A DNA stretch of 14,979 bases from Microbacterium sp. (GTDB lineage Bacteria > Actinomycetota > Actinomycetes > Actinomycetales > Microbacteriaceae), in contig JAITUD010000239.1 of the NCBI GenBank assembly GCA_031286555.1, positions 1 to 14,979 of the forward strand, read 5' to 3'. A model generated the notes under the pieces. That model was not told where the DNA came from. It did no database searches and saw only the letters and a program-made list of their open reading frames with translations. A program made the position numbers and the translations under genes. Within the stretch, counting starts at the first letter, position 1. Each line of letters starts with the position of its first letter. Shown here one piece after another: positions 1-7,165 of the stretch.

Positions 1-303
1 GAGCCCGCCGCCGGCCAGGGCCCCGCGCAGTACGCCGAGTGGCGCTTCGGCGATGACGACGACGAGTTCGCCCTGATGGACGCCAGGTTCCGCCCCGCGC
101 TCCCCCAGCCCGGCGGCGCTCTGGTCAGCATGCACGTCGACGACATCCAGGCGTCCTTCGACCGCCTGGTCGCCCTCGGCGCCACGCCCTTCGACCCGGT
201 GACCCAGCGCGGAGAGGGCTGGTACTCGGCATCCGTCAGCGACCCGTTCGGCAACCTGGTCGGCCTGATCCAGAGCCCGCACTGGGCGTCGCAGCACGCC
301 TGA
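1..303 (+). CDS. VOC (glyoxalase-fold) family protein, 5' truncated by window edge
   Basis: The frame is open from the first base and gives 100 visible residues before TGA. The true start lies outside the window; the ATG at 76 is internal, because the frame continues upstream with sensible codons. The visible end has the pattern of the last betaalphabetabetabeta module of vicinal-oxygen-chelate proteins: a strand and helix (ALVSMHVDDIQASFDRLVALGA) followed by YSASVSDPFGNLVGLIQSPHW, where DPFGN is the family hallmark turn before the last strand. In metal-dependent members a Glu often follows this turn (as in GNxxEL); here the position appears to be Gly, so metal catalysis cannot be assumed. 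Substrate is unknown. The gene converges with nusG and shares a bidirectional terminator with it. Confidence 0.8.
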   Translation, partial: EPAAGQGPAQYAEWRFGDDDDEFALMDARFRPALPQPGGALVSMHVDDIQASFDRLVALGATPFDPVTQRGEGWYSASVSDPFGNLVGLIQSPHWASQHA

Positions 304-313
304 GCCCGATGAA

Positions 314-353
314 CGCGAAAGCGGCCGCCCCCGAAGGGACGGCCGCTTTCGCG
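314..353. terminator. Bidirectional intrinsic terminator between VOC gene and nusG
   Basis: A perfect 14-bp inverted repeat (314-327 with 340-353; arm CGCGAAAGCGGCCG) encloses a 12-nt loop region. It lies 10 bp after the VOC stop and 9 bp beyond the nusG stop on the other strand. The A/T triplet in the stem (AAA/TTT) and the position between convergent genes suit a terminator read from both sides, although no long U tract follows. Confidence 0.8.
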
Positions 354-362
354 AGAGTGATG

Positions 363-1379
363 TCAGATCATCTTGGTGACCTGGTCGAACGACAGCTCGA
401 CCGGGGTCTCGCGCTCGAAGAGCGACACCAGCACCGTGAGCTTGCCGCTCTCGGGCTTGATCTCGCTGATCGAACCGGGAAGGCCGGCGAACGAGCCCTC
501 CTTGATGGTGATCGTCTCGCCGATCTCGAAGTCGACCTCGGCGGCGACCGGACGGGCCACTGCCGTGCCGCCCTTGGCGGCGATGGACTTCGCGGTCGGG
601 ACGTCCTTGACCTCGACGAGGGACTTCAGCATGTTGAAGGCCTCTTCGAAGCGCAGCGGCGTCGGGTTGTGCGCGTTGCCCACGAAGCCGGTGACACCGG
701 GCGTGTGGCGGACGACCGACCAGGTGTCCTCGTTGAGCTCCATGCGCACCAGCACGTAGCCGGGGATGCGCACGCGGGTGACCATCTTGCGCTGGCCGTT
801 CTTGATCTCGACGACGTCCTCCATCGGGACCTCGACCTGATAGATGTCGTCCTCGACCTCGAGCGTCGACTTGCGCTGCTCGATGTTGGCCTTCACCTTG
901 CGCTCGAAGCCGGCGTAGGAGTGGATGACGTACCACTTGCCGGGGAGCATGCGCAGGTCGAGGCGGAAGGCCTCGTACGGGTCCTCCTCGGCCTGCTCGT
1001 CGTCGGACTCCTCAGAGCCGTCGCCGAGCTCGGGGCCGTCATAGGGAGCGACCTCGGCCGCCTCCTCGGCTTCCAGCTCAGCAGCCTCTTCGGCAGCCGA
1101 GTCGGTCAGAACCTCTGCGGCGGCCTCAGTCTCGGCCGTCTCGTCCAGGTTGAGAGCGTCGTTCACGATCGCGTCCGCCTCCGGGTCGTCGATTTCTTCA
1201 GTGTCGTCATCGGTCTCGTCGATTTCCTCGTCGTCCTCGATGTGCAGGGCGACGTGCTCGACCGCGGTCGCGGAGAGCTCTTCGGCGGCGAGGACGTTCC
1301 CCTCCTGGGACTCGTCCTCCTCGCTCGACTGCTCGGCCGCGGTCGCCCAGTCGGCGTCGTCGGAATAACGTTCAGACAC
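363..1379 (-). CDS. nusG: Transcription termination/antitermination factor NusG
   Basis: NusG binds RNA polymerase and tunes elongation, Rho-dependent termination and coupling to ribosomes. From the GTG start the protein has 338 residues. Residues 1-145 are a very acidic, low-complexity extension. The NGN domain begins at about residue 146 (PGKWYVIHSYAGFERKVKANI), carries MEDVVEIKNGQRKMVTRVRIPGYVLVRM and the turn TPGVTGFVG, and is followed by a linker. A KOW domain runs from about residue 283 to the end (IGETITIKEGSFAGLPGSI). E. coli NusG has about 180 residues, so the extension nearly doubles the protein. I chose GTG at 1377-1379 because a purine-rich GGAAAGAAG lies just upstream; an in-frame ATG at 1392-1394 (343 residues) overlaps that site and has no ribosome-binding site of its own. 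It is cotranscribed with secE, 41 bp upstream. Unusually, no rplK follows it. Confidence 0.96.
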   Translation of the reverse strand: MSERYSDDADWATAAEQSSEEDESQEGNVLAAEELSATAVEHVALHIEDDEEIDETDDDTEEIDDPEADAIVNDALNLDETAETEAAAEVLTDSAAEEAAELEAEEAAEVAPYDGPELGDGSEESDDEQAEEDPYEAFRLDLRMLPGKWYVIHSYAGFERKVKANIEQRKSTLEVEDDIYQVEVPMEDVVEIKNGQRKMVTRVRIPGYVLVRMELNEDTWSVVRHTPGVTGFVGNAHNPTPLRFEEAFNMLKSLVEVKDVPTAKSIAAKGGTAVARPVAAEVDFEIGETITIKEGSFAGLPGSISEIKPESGKLTVLVSLFERETPVELSFDQVTKMI

Positions 1380-1383
1380 TGTG

Positions 1384-1392
1384 CTTCTTTCC
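1384..1392 (-). promoter_or_regulatory. nusG ribosome-binding site deciding the GTG start
   Basis: Read on the minus strand this is GGAAAGAAG, followed after 4 nt by GTG. It overlaps the competing upstream ATG (1392-1394), which has only pyrimidine/GC-mixed sequence in front of it. The site therefore favours the GTG. Confidence 0.5.
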
Positions 1393-1398
1393 ATTCAC

Positions 1399-1414
1399 TG
1401 CGGCGGATGCCGCA
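1399..1414. repeat. Short hairpin in the secE-nusG spacer
   Basis: A perfect 6-bp stem (TGCGGC/GCCGCA) closes a 4-nt loop within the 41-bp spacer between secE and nusG. There is no U tract, so it is unlikely to terminate fully. It could be an mRNA processing or stability element that sets the secE:nusG ratio, or it may be incidental. Confidence 0.4.
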
Positions 1415-1420
1415 GGGGCG

Positions 1421-1690
1421 TCACTTGCCCGGGACCCCGAACACGTAGTGCGTGAGGGTTCCGAAGACCCAGTCCAGGCCGTACACGACGCCCATCACGA
1501 TCAGCACGAACACGAGCACGACCAGCGTGAACTTCACCAGTTCCTTGCGGGTCGGGGTGACGACCTTGCGAAGCTCGGCGATCACCTGCCGGAAGAACAA
1601 AGCGATTCGACCGAAGAAGCCCAGCTTCTTGTCGCGGGTGGCGGTACCGCCGTACGCTGCGACCTCGCCGCGCGGTTCGTCCTGATCCAT
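1421..1690 (-). CDS. secE: Preprotein translocase subunit SecE
   Basis: SecE is the essential small subunit that clamps SecY in the SecYEG protein-export channel of the cytoplasmic membrane. The predicted protein has 89 residues, the usual size of the single-span SecE of Gram-positive bacteria. A charged N-terminal region leads to the conserved amphipathic helix and turn (FFRQVIAELRKVVTPTRKELVKF, about residues 32-54), where the ELRKVVxPTRKEL signature is diagnostic. One long hydrophobic span follows (TLVVLVFVLIVMGVVYGLDWVF). I chose ATG at 1688-1690, with AAAGG about 10 nt upstream; the frame extends further upstream but would run into the tRNA gene. It lies between tRNA-Trp and nusG in one minus-strand unit. 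Confidence 0.95.
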   Translation of the reverse strand: MDQDEPRGEVAAYGGTATRDKKLGFFGRIALFFRQVIAELRKVVTPTRKELVKFTLVVLVFVLIVMGVVYGLDWVFGTLTHYVFGVPGK

Positions 1691-1729
1691 CCTGCACGTA
1701 CCTTTCGTGGTCAGCGTCGCGCTGACGCG

Positions 1730-1802
<73 letters not shown>

Positions 1803-1881
1803 AGAGACCCGGAGGCCCCTGGGATCTGCACCCCCGCACCGACCAGAGGCACGGCGAAAGAATGCAGACAACTGCCCCACC

Positions 1882-1911
1882 AGTGTACGACATCCGCGAC
1901 CCTCCTCCGAA
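1882..1911 (-). promoter_or_regulatory. Candidate promoter of the tRNA-Trp/secE/nusG unit
   Basis: On the minus strand a -10-like TACACT (1882-1887) follows a weak -35-like TTCGGA (1906-1911) after an 18-nt spacer. This is about 80 bp upstream of the tRNA 5' end. The -10 matches TATAAT at 4 of 6 positions and the -35 matches TTGACA at only 3. It is the best sigma-70-type site I can see in this 193-bp gap. Confidence 0.4.
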
Positions 1912-1959
1912 CCGAGGTCGGAACGGGCGTCCGACCGCGGTCCGCAGCCGGGCCCCTGT

Positions 1960-1965
1960 TAGGCT
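1960..1965 (+). promoter_or_regulatory. Candidate -10 box for the HSP90/TPR unit
   Basis: TAGGCT fits the TAnnnT form common in high-GC actinobacteria and lies 30 bp before the HSP90 GTG start. No convincing -35 precedes it. No CIRCE or HAIR/HspR-type inverted repeat is visible in the gap 1803-1995, so classical heat-shock control is not evident. Confidence 0.35.
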
Positions 1966-1995
1966 CTGCGAGCGGCCGCGAACGGGAGGGGACAC

Positions 1996-3831
1996 GTGAC
2001 CGAGGAGATGCAGCAGTTCCAGGTGGATCTGCGGGGTGTCGTCGACCTTCTGAGTCGCCACATCTACTCGAGCCCCCGGGTCTATCTGCGGGAGCTCCTG
2101 CAGAACGCCAGGGATGCGATCACGGCGCGCCACGAGGTGGACGGCGGTGGCGGAACCATCCGGATCACCCCGCTCTCCGAGCACAGCGACGAGTTCGTGC
2201 TGCGCGACGACGGCGTGGGTCTCACCGCCGCCGAGGTCGCCGAACTGCTCGCGACCGTGGGCCGCAGCTCCAAGCGAGACATCTTCGACCTGCCCCGCAG
2301 CGACTTCCTCGGTCAGTTCGGCATCGGCCTGCTGAGCTGCTTCATGGTCGCCGACAGCATCGTGATCCGCTCCCGGAGCGCCCGCGGCGGAGCATCCGTG
2401 GAGTGGACGGGCAACGCCGACGGCACCTTCGTGGTCGCCGAGCTCGATGAGCAGCTGCCGGTCGGCACCAGCGTGCACCTGGTGCCGCGCTTCGACGCCG
2501 GCGACCTGCTGCGCGGCCCCGCCGTGCGCGAGCGCGCGCAGCCCGTCGCCGCGGTCCTGCCGGGGCGCGTGGTGCTCGACACCCCGACGGGCGACGTCGA
2601 CGTCACCCGCCCGGCGCCGTTCCTGGACGGGACGATGACGGATGCCGCGTGGGCCGACGCCGCCCGCAGCTACGGCCGCGACCTCATCGGCGCCGCCCCG
2701 CTCGACGTCATCGAGATCGCGGAGCCGGGCACCGGCACCCGCGGGCTCGCCTACGTACTGCCCTACGCCCCACCTCCCGGCGCCCGTCAGGCGACCCGCA
2801 TGTACCTCGGCCGGATGCTGCTCTCGGAGCACACCCCGGACGTGCTGCCGGACTGGGCCTTCTTCGTGCGCGCCGTGATCGATTCCACCGGCCTGTCCCC
2901 CACGGCCAGCCGCGAGTCGCTGGTCGAGGACCCGGCGCTCGAGCACGCCCGCGAGCAGCTCGGCGCCGGCATCCGCCGCTGGGTGCTCGAGCTGGGACTG
3001 CGGGAGCCGCACCGCCTGGCTCAGTTCGTGGCGGTGCACGAGATCGGCCTGAAGTCGCTGGTGCGGCACGACGAGGAGCTCGCCCGCTTCATCACGCGCT
3101 GGCTGACCGTCGAGACCACGCACGGCACGATGCGCCTCGGCGATCTCGCCGAGCGCTTCCCGCTGGTGCGGTACGCGGCATCCGTCGACGAGTTCCGTCA
3201 GGTCGCGGGCATCGCACGCCCCGGCGAGGTGCTCGTCAACGGCGGGTACCTGTACGACGCCGACCTGGTGCGGATGCTGCCGGAGCTGTACCCGGGCGTC
3301 ATCGTCGAGCAGGTCGACGTCACCGGCGAGCTCGACCGCCTCGACCCGCCGCCCCTGGACGACCGCGACGCCGCGGTGGCGCTCGAGGAGCGGGCGAGCG
3401 CCGTGCTCGCGGCATCCGGCTGCGCGGTCGTCGTGCGCACGATCGACCGACCGGAGCTCACCGGACTCTACGTCGCCGACCCCGATGTGCTGCGCGCGAT
3501 GGACCGCACACGCACCAAGGGCATCACCGGCTCGCTCTGGGGCGGAGTGCTCTCGCGCATCGACGATCAGGTCGGCGCCGCCCGCGAGGACGACCTGGCC
3601 GCCCGGCTGTGCCTGAACTGGAGCAATCGCGTCGTGCGCGCCCTCGTCGGCGTGCAGGACGACGCGGTGTTCGCCCGCACCGTGCAGCTGCTCTACATCC
3701 AGTCGCTGCTCGCCGGGCATCACCCGCTGTCGGACGCCGACCGTACTCTGATGACCACGGCCCTCGCCGATCTCGTTACCCTTTCCGCCGGCCTCGAGGC
3801 CGACGTCTTCCCCTTCGACGACCTGCGCTGA
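1996..3831 (+). CDS. Divergent HSP90-family (HtpG-like) chaperone ATPase
   Basis: HSP90 proteins are cytosolic dimeric chaperones driven by a GHKL-fold ATPase. This one has 611 residues, close to HtpG (about 620). N-terminal ATP motifs are complete: YLRELLQNARDAI (30-42; Glu33 as general base, Asn37 for Mg), DDGVGL (71-76), the lid and glycine motif GQFGIGLLSCFMVAD (106-120), and VGTSVHL (156-162). In the middle domain, YLGRMLLSE and FFVRAVIDSTGLSPTASRESLVED (290-312) match the HtpG segment with the catalytic-loop arginine (here Arg306). The C-terminal third is poorly conserved. The start is GTG at 1996, with GGGAGGGG 4 nt before it. The sequence diverges enough from HtpG that it is better called an HSP90-family protein (the actinobacterial side branch) than htpG. 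It is followed after 32 bp by a large TPR protein with its own good ribosome-binding site, so the two are probably cotranscribed. The clients are unknown. Confidence 0.9.
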   Translation: MTEEMQQFQVDLRGVVDLLSRHIYSSPRVYLRELLQNARDAITARHEVDGGGGTIRITPLSEHSDEFVLRDDGVGLTAAEVAELLATVGRSSKRDIFDLPRSDFLGQFGIGLLSCFMVADSIVIRSRSARGGASVEWTGNADGTFVVAELDEQLPVGTSVHLVPRFDAGDLLRGPAVRERAQPVAAVLPGRVVLDTPTGDVDVTRPAPFLDGTMTDAAWADAARSYGRDLIGAAPLDVIEIAEPGTGTRGLAYVLPYAPPPGARQATRMYLGRMLLSEHTPDVLPDWAFFVRAVIDSTGLSPTASRESLVEDPALEHAREQLGAGIRRWVLELGLREPHRLAQFVAVHEIGLKSLVRHDEELARFITRWLTVETTHGTMRLGDLAERFPLVRYAASVDEFRQVAGIARPGEVLVNGGYLYDADLVRMLPELYPGVIVEQVDVTGELDRLDPPPLDDRDAAVALEERASAVLAASGCAVVVRTIDRPELTGLYVADPDVLRAMDRTRTKGITGSLWGGVLSRIDDQVGAAREDDLAARLCLNWSNRVVRALVGVQDDAVFARTVQLLYIQSLLAGHHPLSDADRTLMTTALADLVTLSAGLEADVFPFDDLR

Positions 3832-3863
3832 CCCGGCGCGACCCCGCACCCAGAAGGAGCACC

Positions 3864-6659
3864 ATGCCTCAGCCGACCGCTCGTCTCACTCAGCTGCTGG
3901 AAGAGATCGACCGCACTCCCTGGGGTCCCGCCGAACAGGCGCTGACGGCCGACGCCGTCGCCCTCGCGGTGGAGATCGGCGACGAGCAGCTCGAGTACCG
4001 CGCGCGGATGCGGCAGACGGCCTCGGCGAACATGGGCGGCGCCACCGACGTGATGCTGAACTCGTTCGCCTGGTGCCTGGCTCGGCACGACGCCGACCCG
4101 GCGCGCTTCCCCGCCGACATCGAGAACGGCGGCGCCGACCTGATGTGGCAGTTCAAGTGGATGGCTGCGTCGCTGCGCTCCTCCCCCGCCTTCTCGCAGG
4201 AGCAGATCGCGGCCGTGCTCGACGACATGGAGACGCACTACCGCGCCGCCGGCATCGGCATGAGCGGCGTGCTCACGGCGCGCTTCGAGGACGCCTGGGA
4301 TGCCGGCCGGATGGACGAGGCCGAGGAGCTGCGCGTGCGCCTCGAGGCCACCCCGCGCGACGACTACAGCCACTGCGACGCCTGCGGCCGCAGCCAGATC
4401 GCCGGCTTCTTCGCCGCGACCGACCGCGAAGAGGAGGCGGTCCGTCTGGTCGAGGAGATGATCGAAGGCGGCTTCTCCTGTGGTGAGGAGCCCGAGCACG
4501 CGCTCTCCCGCGCCCTGATCCCCTACCTGCACCTCGGTCGTTTCGAGGAGGCGAAGGCCGCGCACCTGCGCAGCTACCGCCTGGCGAAGGACAATCCCGA
4601 CAACCTCGTCATCGTCGCGAACAACATCGACTTCGCCGCACTCACCGGCAACGAGGCGCGCGCGCTGACGATGATCGAGCGGCACCTGCCCTGGCTCGCG
4701 CACGACCAGCTCAACGTCGACGCGCACTGCGCCGCCCTCAGCACGATCGCCTTCGCGCTGGACCGCGTCACGGCCGCCGGCCACGGCGGCACGCCGGTGC
4801 GCGGCGCGGATGCCGCGGCGCTGGTACCGTTCTTCGGCGAGCACGACGGCGTCTGGACCGCCGAGCAGCTGGCAGCCGCGGCATGGTCAGCGGTCGACCG
4901 AATCGGTGCCGCGTTCGACGAGCGCGACGGCACCGACGGGCACGCGCAGCGCCGGGCGCGCATGCAGCAGCTGGCCGAGGAGCACTACGACGTGCCGATC
5001 CGCTCCGACGTCTTCGCGCCGGCGCCGACGGCCGACCCGGTGGACGCCGACGGCTGGTACGACCGTGCGGTCGCCATCGGCAGCTACGGCTCCGAGCAGG
5101 ACGCGCTGGCGGCCGCCGACCGCGCCGAGTCGGCCGGGCTGTCCGATGCCGAGAAGCGCGCGCGGATGCTCGGTCTGCGCATCGGCGCCCTGGTGGCGCT
5201 GGAGCAGCTCGATGCGGCATCCGCTCTGCTCGCTCCGCGACTCGCGGAGCTGCGCGCGTCCGCGCAGGACGACCAGGCCGCGCTCGAGGAGCGCCTCGGT
5301 CTGGCGATCTTCGGACGGAGCACTCCCGAGGACGTCGCCGAGCTGGAGCGCGAATGGGCGGATGCCGCGGCGCTGACCGCGCGTCCGCGCGCGGACCTGG
5401 CGCTGACTCTGGCATCGGTGCGCGCCGGCGAGGGCGCCCCCTCCGCGCTCGAGCTGGCCGCTCAGGCGGAGCAGATCTACACAGAGGTCGGCGAGGACCG
5501 GCTCGCCACCACGGCGGCACTGACCTCTGCCGTCACGCTGCTGCGCGCCGAGCAGACCGCCGAGGCCGCAGAGCGGCTGGATCGTATCGTCGAGGCCGAA
5601 CAGATCAACGACGGCCATCGTGCCAGGGCGCTGGATCTGCGCGCACGGGTGCGCGGCGGCATCGGCGAGTTCGCCCCGGGAGCGGCCGACGCCGATCGCG
5701 CGGCCGGTCTGCTCGCCGCGCTCGGTGCCGAGCGCGCCCTCGCCAATGCGCAGCTGCTGGCCGGTGCGCTCTGGGAGGACGCCGGCGAGCCCGACCAGGC
5801 CGTCATCCGGTACCGCCTGGCGGCGCGACTCGTGTCAGAGCACGGCGGCGACCGCGAAGGCGTGGAGTTCCGGCAGGCGCGGGCGATGCTCGCCGCCGGC
5901 GACGCCGCCGAGGCGGCCGAGCTGCTCAGCGACGTGCTGCAGCGCGAGGAGAACGCGGAGGCGCCGGCGGGATCGCGCGCGATCACCGTCGGACTGCTCG
6001 CCCGTGCACTCGCGGGGTCGGGCGAGTTCGGCCAGGCCGTCGGCGCCTTCGGCTACCAGGCAGGCCTGCACGCCGAGGCCGAGGAGCCCGCCGACCAGTC
6101 CCTGGCGATGCTCGAGCAGGCGCGCATCCTCGCCCGGTTCGGCGAGATGGACGAGGCGATCGAGACCCTGGAGGAGGCAGCGGAGCTGGTGCGCCCCACC
6201 GAGGCCGCCGGGGCGATCACCCAGGTGCTGCACGAGCTCGGCCAGGGCTACGGGGCGCAGAAGGACGAGCGGGCCTTCGCCCTGTTCGACGAGGTCGCCC
6301 GGGTCGCCGCCGAGAACGACGCGGCCTGGCTGATCGCCGATGTGACGGATTCACGCGGCCGGGCGTTCGCCGAGCTCGGCAGGGTCGACGAGGCCGTGGC
6401 CGCAGCGCTGACCGCCGCCGACGGGTTCGCCGAGCTGGGCGATGCCGGATCGGCCGGCGGATCGGAGCTGTTCGCCGCGCGCGTGCTCACCGAGGCCGGT
6501 CGGCGCGACGACGCCGTTCCGCTGTTCCGCAGTGCGATCGAGCGCGCCGCGCAGATCCCGCCGCTGCGGCAGGTCGCGGCGCTGGAGCTGGGCGACGTGC
6601 TCGAGGCGCTCGGCCGGAGCGCCGAGGCCGCCGAGGCGCGGGCGATCGCGGAGGCCTGA
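3864..6659 (+). CDS. Large tetratricopeptide-repeat protein, probable partner of the HSP90-like ATPase
   Basis: The predicted protein has 931 residues and is almost wholly helical, with Ala/Glu-rich paired-helix repeats. TPR-like units are clear in the C-terminal half, for example ALANAQLLAGALWEDAGEPD, LAMLEQARILARFGEMDEAI and VTDSRGRAFAELGRVDEAV, with small residues at the usual positions. No signal peptide or membrane span is visible, so it should be cytosolic. The N-terminal region (1-300) is less repetitive and carries HCDACGR at 170-176 (Cys171, Cys174) and Cys206, a possible thiol or metal site. The start is ATG at 3864, with AGAAGGAG 5 nt upstream; the same frame is open far upstream, but only as an overlap with the HSP90 gene. 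TPR domains are established docking modules of eukaryotic HSP90 cochaperones, so the linkage suggests a scaffold or client adaptor. That role is inference. It ends 7 bp from the stop of the convergent PPOX gene. Confidence 0.85.
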   Translation: MPQPTARLTQLLEEIDRTPWGPAEQALTADAVALAVEIGDEQLEYRARMRQTASANMGGATDVMLNSFAWCLARHDADPARFPADIENGGADLMWQFKWMAASLRSSPAFSQEQIAAVLDDMETHYRAAGIGMSGVLTARFEDAWDAGRMDEAEELRVRLEATPRDDYSHCDACGRSQIAGFFAATDREEEAVRLVEEMIEGGFSCGEEPEHALSRALIPYLHLGRFEEAKAAHLRSYRLAKDNPDNLVIVANNIDFAALTGNEARALTMIERHLPWLAHDQLNVDAHCAALSTIAFALDRVTAAGHGGTPVRGADAAALVPFFGEHDGVWTAEQLAAAAWSAVDRIGAAFDERDGTDGHAQRRARMQQLAEEHYDVPIRSDVFAPAPTADPVDADGWYDRAVAIGSYGSEQDALAAADRAESAGLSDAEKRARMLGLRIGALVALEQLDAASALLAPRLAELRASAQDDQAALEERLGLAIFGRSTPEDVAELEREWADAAALTARPRADLALTLASVRAGEGAPSALELAAQAEQIYTEVGEDRLATTAALTSAVTLLRAEQTAEAAERLDRIVEAEQINDGHRARALDLRARVRGGIGEFAPGAADADRAAGLLAALGAERALANAQLLAGALWEDAGEPDQAVIRYRLAARLVSEHGGDREGVEFRQARAMLAAGDAAEAAELLSDVLQREENAEAPAGSRAITVGLLARALAGSGEFGQAVGAFGYQAGLHAEAEEPADQSLAMLEQARILARFGEMDEAIETLEEAAELVRPTEAAGAITQVLHELGQGYGAQKDERAFALFDEVARVAAENDAAWLIADVTDSRGRAFAELGRVDEAVAAALTAADGFAELGDAGSAGGSELFAARVLTEAGRRDDAVPLFRSAIERAAQIPPLRQVAALELGDVLEALGRSAEAAEARAIAEA

Positions 6660-6670
6660 GCGCCGCTCAG
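6656..6670. repeat. Small palindrome covering two convergent stop codons
   Basis: A 7-bp inverted repeat (CTGAGCG, one centre base, CGCTCAG) contains the TGA of the TPR gene and the TGA of the PPOX gene on the other strand. With a 1-nt centre it cannot fold as a full 7-bp hairpin and has no U tract, so it is at most a weak transcription signal. Confidence 0.3.
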
Positions 6671-7101
6671 TACTCCGAGACGCCGTAGCGCTCCGGTTCG
6701 GGCGTGCGCGAGAACGCACGCCCGGAGACCGACCCGGCGACGATGCGCACGAAGTTGTACTTGAGCGTGGGGATCCAGGGCGCGAGACCGAGCGCCTCGG
6801 CCGCCTCCTGCTCGGCGAGCGTCTCGAGACGGTGCGCCGACCCCCGCACGATCACGCTCCAGGCCTCCGTTGCGGAATGGTCGTCGACCTCGAAGAGCAC
6901 CTCGTCATTGACGGTGAGCTCGATCAGCTTGCTCCCCTCCGCGGTGCGGAAGACGATCGACTGATCATCGACGACGTAGTTGACCGGAAAGATGTCGAGC
7001 ACGTCGCCGACATGCGTGACCAGCCGGCCGAGTTCCTGCGCGCCCAGGCGTTGCCAGCATTCCTCGCTGTTCAGACGCGCGACTGCATCCTCTGCGCTCA
7101 T
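6667..7101 (-). CDS. Pyridoxamine 5'-phosphate oxidase (PPOX) family, flavin-binding split-barrel protein
   Basis: The predicted protein has 144 residues, the usual size for single-domain split-barrel flavin or F420 binders. The segment LGRLVTHVGDVLDIFPVNYVVDDQSIVFRTAEGSKL (about 24-58) is the family core: a GRL strand, the IFPVNYVVD strand pair, and the FRTxxGxKL loop that usually contacts the cofactor phosphate. VLFEVDDHSATEAWSVIVRGSAHRL (68-92) is the next conserved barrel segment. Such proteins are seldom true PdxH enzymes; many reduce nitro compounds, quinones or haem products, and the substrate here is unknown. The start ATG at 7099-7101 has GGAGGA 7 nt upstream (plus-strand 7109-7114). 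The gene is divergent from the aquaporin gene across 64 bp. Confidence 0.88.
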   Translation of the reverse strand: MSAEDAVARLNSEECWQRLGAQELGRLVTHVGDVLDIFPVNYVVDDQSIVFRTAEGSKLIELTVNDEVLFEVDDHSATEAWSVIVRGSAHRLETLAEQEAAEALGLAPWIPTLKYNFVRIVAGSVSGRAFSRTPEPERYGVSEY

Positions 7102-7150
7102 GGCCCGATCCTCCTCCCTCCGGCGTGTGATGTCCACCGCCGGGACAGGG

Positions 7151-7156
7151 CAGAAT
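7151..7156 (+). promoter_or_regulatory. Possible -10 box for the aquaporin/TMEM175 pair
   Basis: CAGAAT lies 9 nt before the aquaporin ATG, with a weak GTGATG 18 nt upstream of it. The gene has no convincing Shine-Dalgarno sequence, so a leaderless or near-leaderless transcript is possible. The match is modest. Confidence 0.25.
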
Positions 7157-7165
7157 TGGCCTTCT

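Noticed and set aside
76..78. ATG at 76 as start of the VOC gene
   Set aside because: The frame is open to the window edge with protein-like sequence, and a VOC domain would be incomplete from there.
1392..1394. ATG as the nusG start
   Set aside because: It sits on the purine-rich site that serves the GTG 12 nt downstream and lacks its own. It is kept only as an alternative.
309..1448. Plus-strand open frame opposite nusG
   Set aside because: It is a shadow of the NusG coding sequence, and the terminator lies inside its beginning.
1803..1995. Heat-shock operator (CIRCE or HAIR) upstream of the HSP90 gene
   Set aside because: No matching inverted repeat was found in the gap.
2649..3863. Upstream extension of the TPR gene's frame to about 1336 residues
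   Set aside because: It overlaps the HSP90 gene in another frame and is Arg/Pro-rich shadow sequence. ATG 3864 has a strong ribosome-binding site at the right distance.
4883..6688. Second long plus-strand frame (about 600 codons) inside the TPR gene
   Set aside because: It is rich in Arg and Gly, as expected of a shifted frame in high-GC DNA. No motif is visible.
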